NCBI GenBank assembly: GCA_945883565.1
Contig: CAMCXO010000005.1
Span: 62,001 to 126,000 of the forward strand
DNA: 64,000 nt
From: Chryseobacterium gleum
GTDB lineage: Bacteria > Bacteroidota > Bacteroidia > Flavobacteriales > Schleiferiaceae
Direction: 5' to 3'
The notes under the pieces were generated by a model that ran no database searches, was not told the DNA's origin, and saw only the letters and a program-made list of their open reading frames with translations. The position numbers were made by a program, and so were the translations under genes. Below, one piece after another: positions 61,533-64,000 of this stretch; the first letter of the stretch is position 1; every line of letters begins with the position of its first letter.

Positions 61533-62068
61533 CTATGGTTCACTTTTGAAGGTTCCCCACCAGAACCCGGCATTTCTATCGGATCTTCCTGATTCTCACT
61601 CTCAGGCCAATTAAAAAGTTCTTCATCATTATCGCCCCACACGCCTTTACCGCCCTTTTGTTTATTTCCGGGTTTATTACTGAGCACTTGAACATCATCA
61701 AAAATGTAGTTGTTCGGATTCTTCCTTTTTAAATCTTCTCTCACCAAATCATCATCCGTTCGCCAACCACGCTGTAGAATTGCGTTCTTAAGCTTTTGTA
61801 AAAAATCACCCATTCCTTCATTGGGTACCACTTCCCTCCCATCCGGATCCACCAACATAATCGGATTATTTCCCGTGAACACAAAAGGCGACATACTTGG
61901 GTATTTATGCGCCAACAGATCCACCGAAAGCCACCCTTCGACCTTGCTCAGGGCAGGCACACTAAACGCTGGGTTGTGATACCGCTCCCATTTCTAATAG
62001 TTCCCCTACTCCTTGTCCAGCTCTTTACTTCGTTCAGCATACTCATTAAAGCTTTTCCCTAAATTTTT
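61511..62068 (-). pseudogene. Decayed RHS repeat-associated core domain
   Basis: The minus frame reads KNLGKSFNEYAERSKELDKE, then two in-frame stops (62006-62008 and 61994-61996), then ERYHNPAFS and the hyper-conserved Rhs end PFVFTGNNPIMLVDPDGRE. A normal Rhs core has no stops and ends with NPxLGRWLSVDPLAHKYP; here an in-frame 24-bp insertion separates NPAF and WLSVD, and Pro is replaced by Leu in SVDLLAHKYP. Downstream, about 120 residues of tip precede the TAG at 61511. This is an orphan or decayed Rhs module. The upstream end is not clearly delimited. Confidence 0.8.
61935..61957. repeat. Short repeat-like insertion in the Rhs core
   Basis: A 23-bp element starting CCTTCGACCTTGCTCAGGGC sits inside the conserved Rhs NPALGRWLSVD region and encodes PALSKVEG in the Rhs frame. 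Peptides of this style are met frequently as insertions in Bacteroidota predictions and suggest a dispersed short repeat. Its genome copy number cannot be seen from the window. Confidence 0.5.
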
Positions 62069-62185
62069 CCTGCAAAATCATTTATACGATGTCATCTTTT
62101 AAAATTTGTCTTCTGCCGGGTTGGCTTGTGGTTCATTGTAAACTTGAAATGCTGTAATTAGAAAGATTCGTTAAATTTAAACCGT

Positions 62186-62437
62186 CTAACTCCCAAATCT
62201 TCCTTCCATTATTCCGGTAATGGATAAGTCCTCATCCAAGGCCGGCCAATGCAATCCAGTGCCTCCACAGGTAATTTCTATATTATTCAATTCGGTTTCA
62301 CTGGCGCCATTAAACTTTGAGTTAAGCTCTACAGGAAATGAAACTTCCTTGCGATCGGACAAAAGAACGTGTATTTTGCCCGAATTGTACCAAGCTTTTT
62401 CGGCTTTAAACATTAACTCAGCTACCATGTATTTCAT
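62186..62437 (-). CDS. DUF2442 domain-containing protein
   Basis: An 83-residue protein. KIHVLLSDRKEVSFPVELNSKF, the acidic LNNIEITCGGTGLHWPALDEDL and the final ITGIMEGRFG match the DUF2442 family (small proteins usually paired with DUF4160 in likely toxin-antitoxin or regulatory modules). The start ATG 62437 overlaps the upstream DUF4160 gene by 20 nt. The pair lies between two Rhs modules. Confidence 0.85.
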   Translation of the reverse strand: MKYMVAELMFKAEKAWYNSGKIHVLLSDRKEVSFPVELNSKFNGASETELNNIEITCGGTGLHWPALDEDLSITGIMEGRFGS

Positions 62438-62705
62438 GCCATTTTGCTTTAATTATTTCTTCGTGAGCTACAATAAGGTCTTGTGCTTGCTTAATGTCCT
62501 GAACTTTTAATCCCTGCGAAAAATCAAGTTCTATTGGTTCCATCCAAAACTTTGCAAACCCTCCAGCTTTACGCACGTGTACATGCATAGGCTCATGGCC
62601 CTCGTTCGAATAAAAGAAAAAAACAAATCCGAACGCTCTAAAGGCCTCAGGCATAGAATCAAAGATTAGAACCGTTCTTCTAAAATTTTGAAGAACTCCG
62701 CCCAT
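62418..62705 (-). CDS. DUF4160 domain-containing protein
   Basis: A 95-residue protein with the DUF4160 hallmark FFFYSNEGHEPMHVHVRK and the following FAKFWMEPIELDFSQGL, then a helical end. DUF4160 proteins typically precede DUF2442 genes and are suspected of forming toxin-antitoxin-like pairs. ATG 62705 gives an N-terminal extension of 17 residues; ATG 62654 (MPEAFRAFGF) resembles the usual start. The two genes overlap by 20 nt. Confidence 0.85.
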   Translation of the reverse strand: MGGVLQNFRRTVLIFDSMPEAFRAFGFVFFFYSNEGHEPMHVHVRKAGGFAKFWMEPIELDFSQGLKVQDIKQAQDLIVAHEEIIKAKWHEIHGS

Positions 62706-62916
62706 CTAATTTACAAAAATTTATAATCTAAAGTTTGATAACGTCTGCATTCTCTGAATTCGCATTGGTTTTTTAAATCATAGAACCTTCAAACACGAGG
62801 CTTTATCGGCCTTGGCGTTTTCTAAGTTTTTAGGCCAAACATTGACACCCCTTTTCCCTAGAATAAAAAGGTGCGGTTGGTTGGGGGAATACTGCTCAAC
62901 AGCTAATTATTTACAT

Positions 62917-63378
62917 CTAGTAAACAGAAACCCTAGTAAAACCATATTCCTTATAATTTAACCTGTAAAAAGAAATACTATCATATCCTTTTATTCTTTT
63001 AAAAACTATTTCCACATAGGTTTGTATACAACTTCTTTTAGAAAATGAACCGCTAGGCAAAACTAATATCAGGCTATCTTCATTTTCTTTTTTATAATAA
63101 ACTTCATCAGCGTAAAAAAACATACAATCGCCCTCATTTCTGATACAACTAGTAGAATTCCTAATGGGTTTTCTTGATATTAATATTTCTTCATGATTGC
63201 CTGATAAACCCCATGACTTTGCTTTTACATATATTTTTTCTTTATGTTTAGGGAAATCAATGACCTTCTCATTGTATTGGGGCTCAAACTTTGATAAGAA
63301 TCTATATAGCCTAAAAACTATTAATGAAACAATTAATATTGGAATCATCCAAAACAAGTTTAATCCTCTGTTTTTCAT
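62917..63378 (-). CDS. Membrane protein, candidate immunity protein of the second Rhs module
   Basis: A 153-residue protein with one N-terminal membrane segment (about 8-28, FWMIPILIVSLIVFRLYRFL) and a soluble domain with several cysteines (CIRNEGDCMFFY, RSCIQTYVEIVF). The ATG at 63378 follows the stop of the Rhs tip by 5 nt; GTG 63387 would overlap that stop. Short membrane-anchored proteins directly after Rhs tips commonly give immunity. No family is recognised, so the role is inferred from position. Confidence 0.65.
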   Translation of the reverse strand: MKNRGLNLFWMIPILIVSLIVFRLYRFLSKFEPQYNEKVIDFPKHKEKIYVKAKSWGLSGNHEEILISRKPIRNSTSCIRNEGDCMFFYADEVYYKKENEDSLILVLPSGSFSKRSCIQTYVEIVFKRIKGYDSISFYRLNYKEYGFTRVSVY

Positions 63379-63383
63379 GTTAA

Positions 63384-64000
63384 TCACTTTCTCTTTGTGC
63401 TTTCCCAGCCTGCTTTACTCATCCTATATTGATAAGGCAGCTCACCATAAAAAGGAGCAGGACCATACGTTTTTCCATATATAATATTCTGCGTTAACCC
63501 CCAAATACCGCCTTTATGTAACGCTCCGGCCATTCTCTGGAATGCATTAAAACTAATTTGAACACCTTCTATACCAAAAGAAGCAATGGATGCATTTTGT
63601 CCTGCGCTATAATTGCCTGCTGATCGAGAACTCGCATATTTGCCATTTAATTTAGCGCCTACATTAGCATATTTAGCTTTAATATCAAAGTCGCCATTAG
63701 GTAAGGATTCGAGCATAACTTCACTTAAATCCATACCTTTTGCTTGTATTTTCATTTTTCTAATAATTCCATCCCAAGATTTTTCGAATTGAATTCGAGT
63801 TTGAGTCATTACACTCCCATTTTCAGGGTTAACAAATTCGTCCCAGTGATCAGTTTCTCCCATTTTTTCACCACCTGCGCTTGTATTGTTCTTGTGATAA
63901 TTCAACTTTACAGACTTCTCAGCCTCTGCTCCCTTACCGCTATGCCTATAAACTCCATTGTCTCCATCTTCATAAACTGCTAAAACATTTCCGTCTTCAT
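63384..64000 (-). CDS. Rhs C-terminal tip (partial, continues past the right edge)
   Basis: The frame is open from the right edge to TGA 63384-63386 (about 205 residues visible). The visible part starts EDGNVLAVYEDGDNGVYRHS, then GETDHWDEFVNPENG, ESLPNGDFDIKAKYANVG, LNGKYASSRSAGNYSAGQN and a C-terminal PYQYRMSKAGWE. Tips with DGNVLAVYxDGDxGVYRH and GETxYWDEF occur at the ends of Bacteroidota Rhs proteins, so this should be the variable toxin part. It is immediately followed by a candidate immunity gene. The toxic activity is unknown. Confidence 0.8.
   Translation of the reverse strand, partial: EDGNVLAVYEDGDNGVYRHSGKGAEAEKSVKLNYHKNNTSAGGEKMGETDHWDEFVNPENGSVMTQTRIQFEKSWDGIIRKMKIQAKGMDLSEVMLESLPNGDFDIKAKYANVGAKLNGKYASSRSAGNYSAGQNASIASFGIEGVQISFNAFQRMAGALHKGGIWGLTQNIIYGKTYGPAPFYGELPYQYRMSKAGWESTKRK

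Noticed and set aside
63384-64000. Assignment of the Rhs tip to a named polymorphic toxin type such as type 44
   Set aside because: Some spacing looks similar (a DIK...GNYSAG pattern) but the diagnostic residues I remember for that type are not present, so I leave it unassigned.

Overview
The window comes from a low-GC, AT-rich member of the Bacteroidota, most likely class Flavobacteriia. The evidence is direct: an exosortase F (XrtF) gene followed by its XrtF-associated membrane protein, a C-terminal type IX secretion (T9SS) sorting domain, a GWxTD lipoprotein, a YtxJ-type bacilliredoxin, an NhaD antiporter, many SpII lipoproteins, no obvious Shine-Dalgarno sequences, and promoter boxes of the Bacteroidota type (TTTG, about 19 nt, TAnnTTTG), the best of which lies in front of a tRNA-Val gene.

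Layout. 1-3691 (minus): a FIST / multi-PAS histidine kinase / response regulator operon with overlapping genes, cut by the left edge. 3746-8501 (plus): a small membrane protein, mutL, two rhomboid proteases and an EEP-fold hydrolase in one tight operon ending in a clear terminator. 8538-12200: a lipoprotein, hemW, a cyclase-family hydrolase, an MmcQ/YjbR protein and a JmjC-like cupin. 12352-15512 (plus): thrS-infC-rpmI-rplT, with infC lacking any ATG/GTG/TTG start that gives a full-length protein. 15647-22184: an SDR, then a minus-strand envelope/redox cluster (amidase, MCE/MlaD, membrane Fe-S reductase, lipoprotein, CCG Fe-S protein, conserved hypothetical), divergent from an lptD-like gene. 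25302-29886: a polysaccharide-type sugar epimerase, a Wzi-like outer-membrane protein, xrtF and its partner.

29887-31082 holds no ordinary gene but contains a perfect-phase array of seventeen 21-bp units, preceded by a good promoter box and open in more than one frame; it is the least explained stretch. 31083-36510: an alpha/beta hydrolase, nhaD, an ExbB-ExbD-TonB-like trio and folC, then tRNA-Val. 36741-42195 (minus): a large T9SS cargo protein, and a lipoprotein-ytxJ-OMP-lipA operon including a 43-residue lipoprotein. 42276-47693 (plus): ung, a BamA-like barrel, the GWxTD protein, rlmB and a secreted propeller-like protein. 47705-60586 is mostly housekeeping: bcp, a DMT exporter, a trans-sulfuration enzyme, a TrkA-type regulator, a lipoprotein, a Tpx-like peroxidase, ileS with an altered HIGH motif, a DksA-like regulator, lspA, a thioredoxin, dapF, a GNAT acetyltransferase and a seven-heme lipoprotein cytochrome with TPRs.

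60772-64000 (minus) is an accessory Rhs polymorphic-toxin region: a decayed Rhs core with a C-terminal tip and an overlapping lipoprotein gene, a DUF4160/DUF2442 pair, a candidate immunity gene and the C-terminal tip of another Rhs protein that runs off the right edge. The observations most worth checking are the 21-bp array, the two Rhs tip/immunity modules, the GIHH signature in IleRS, the MutL and Tpx active-site losses, and the tiny lipoprotein upstream of ytxJ.
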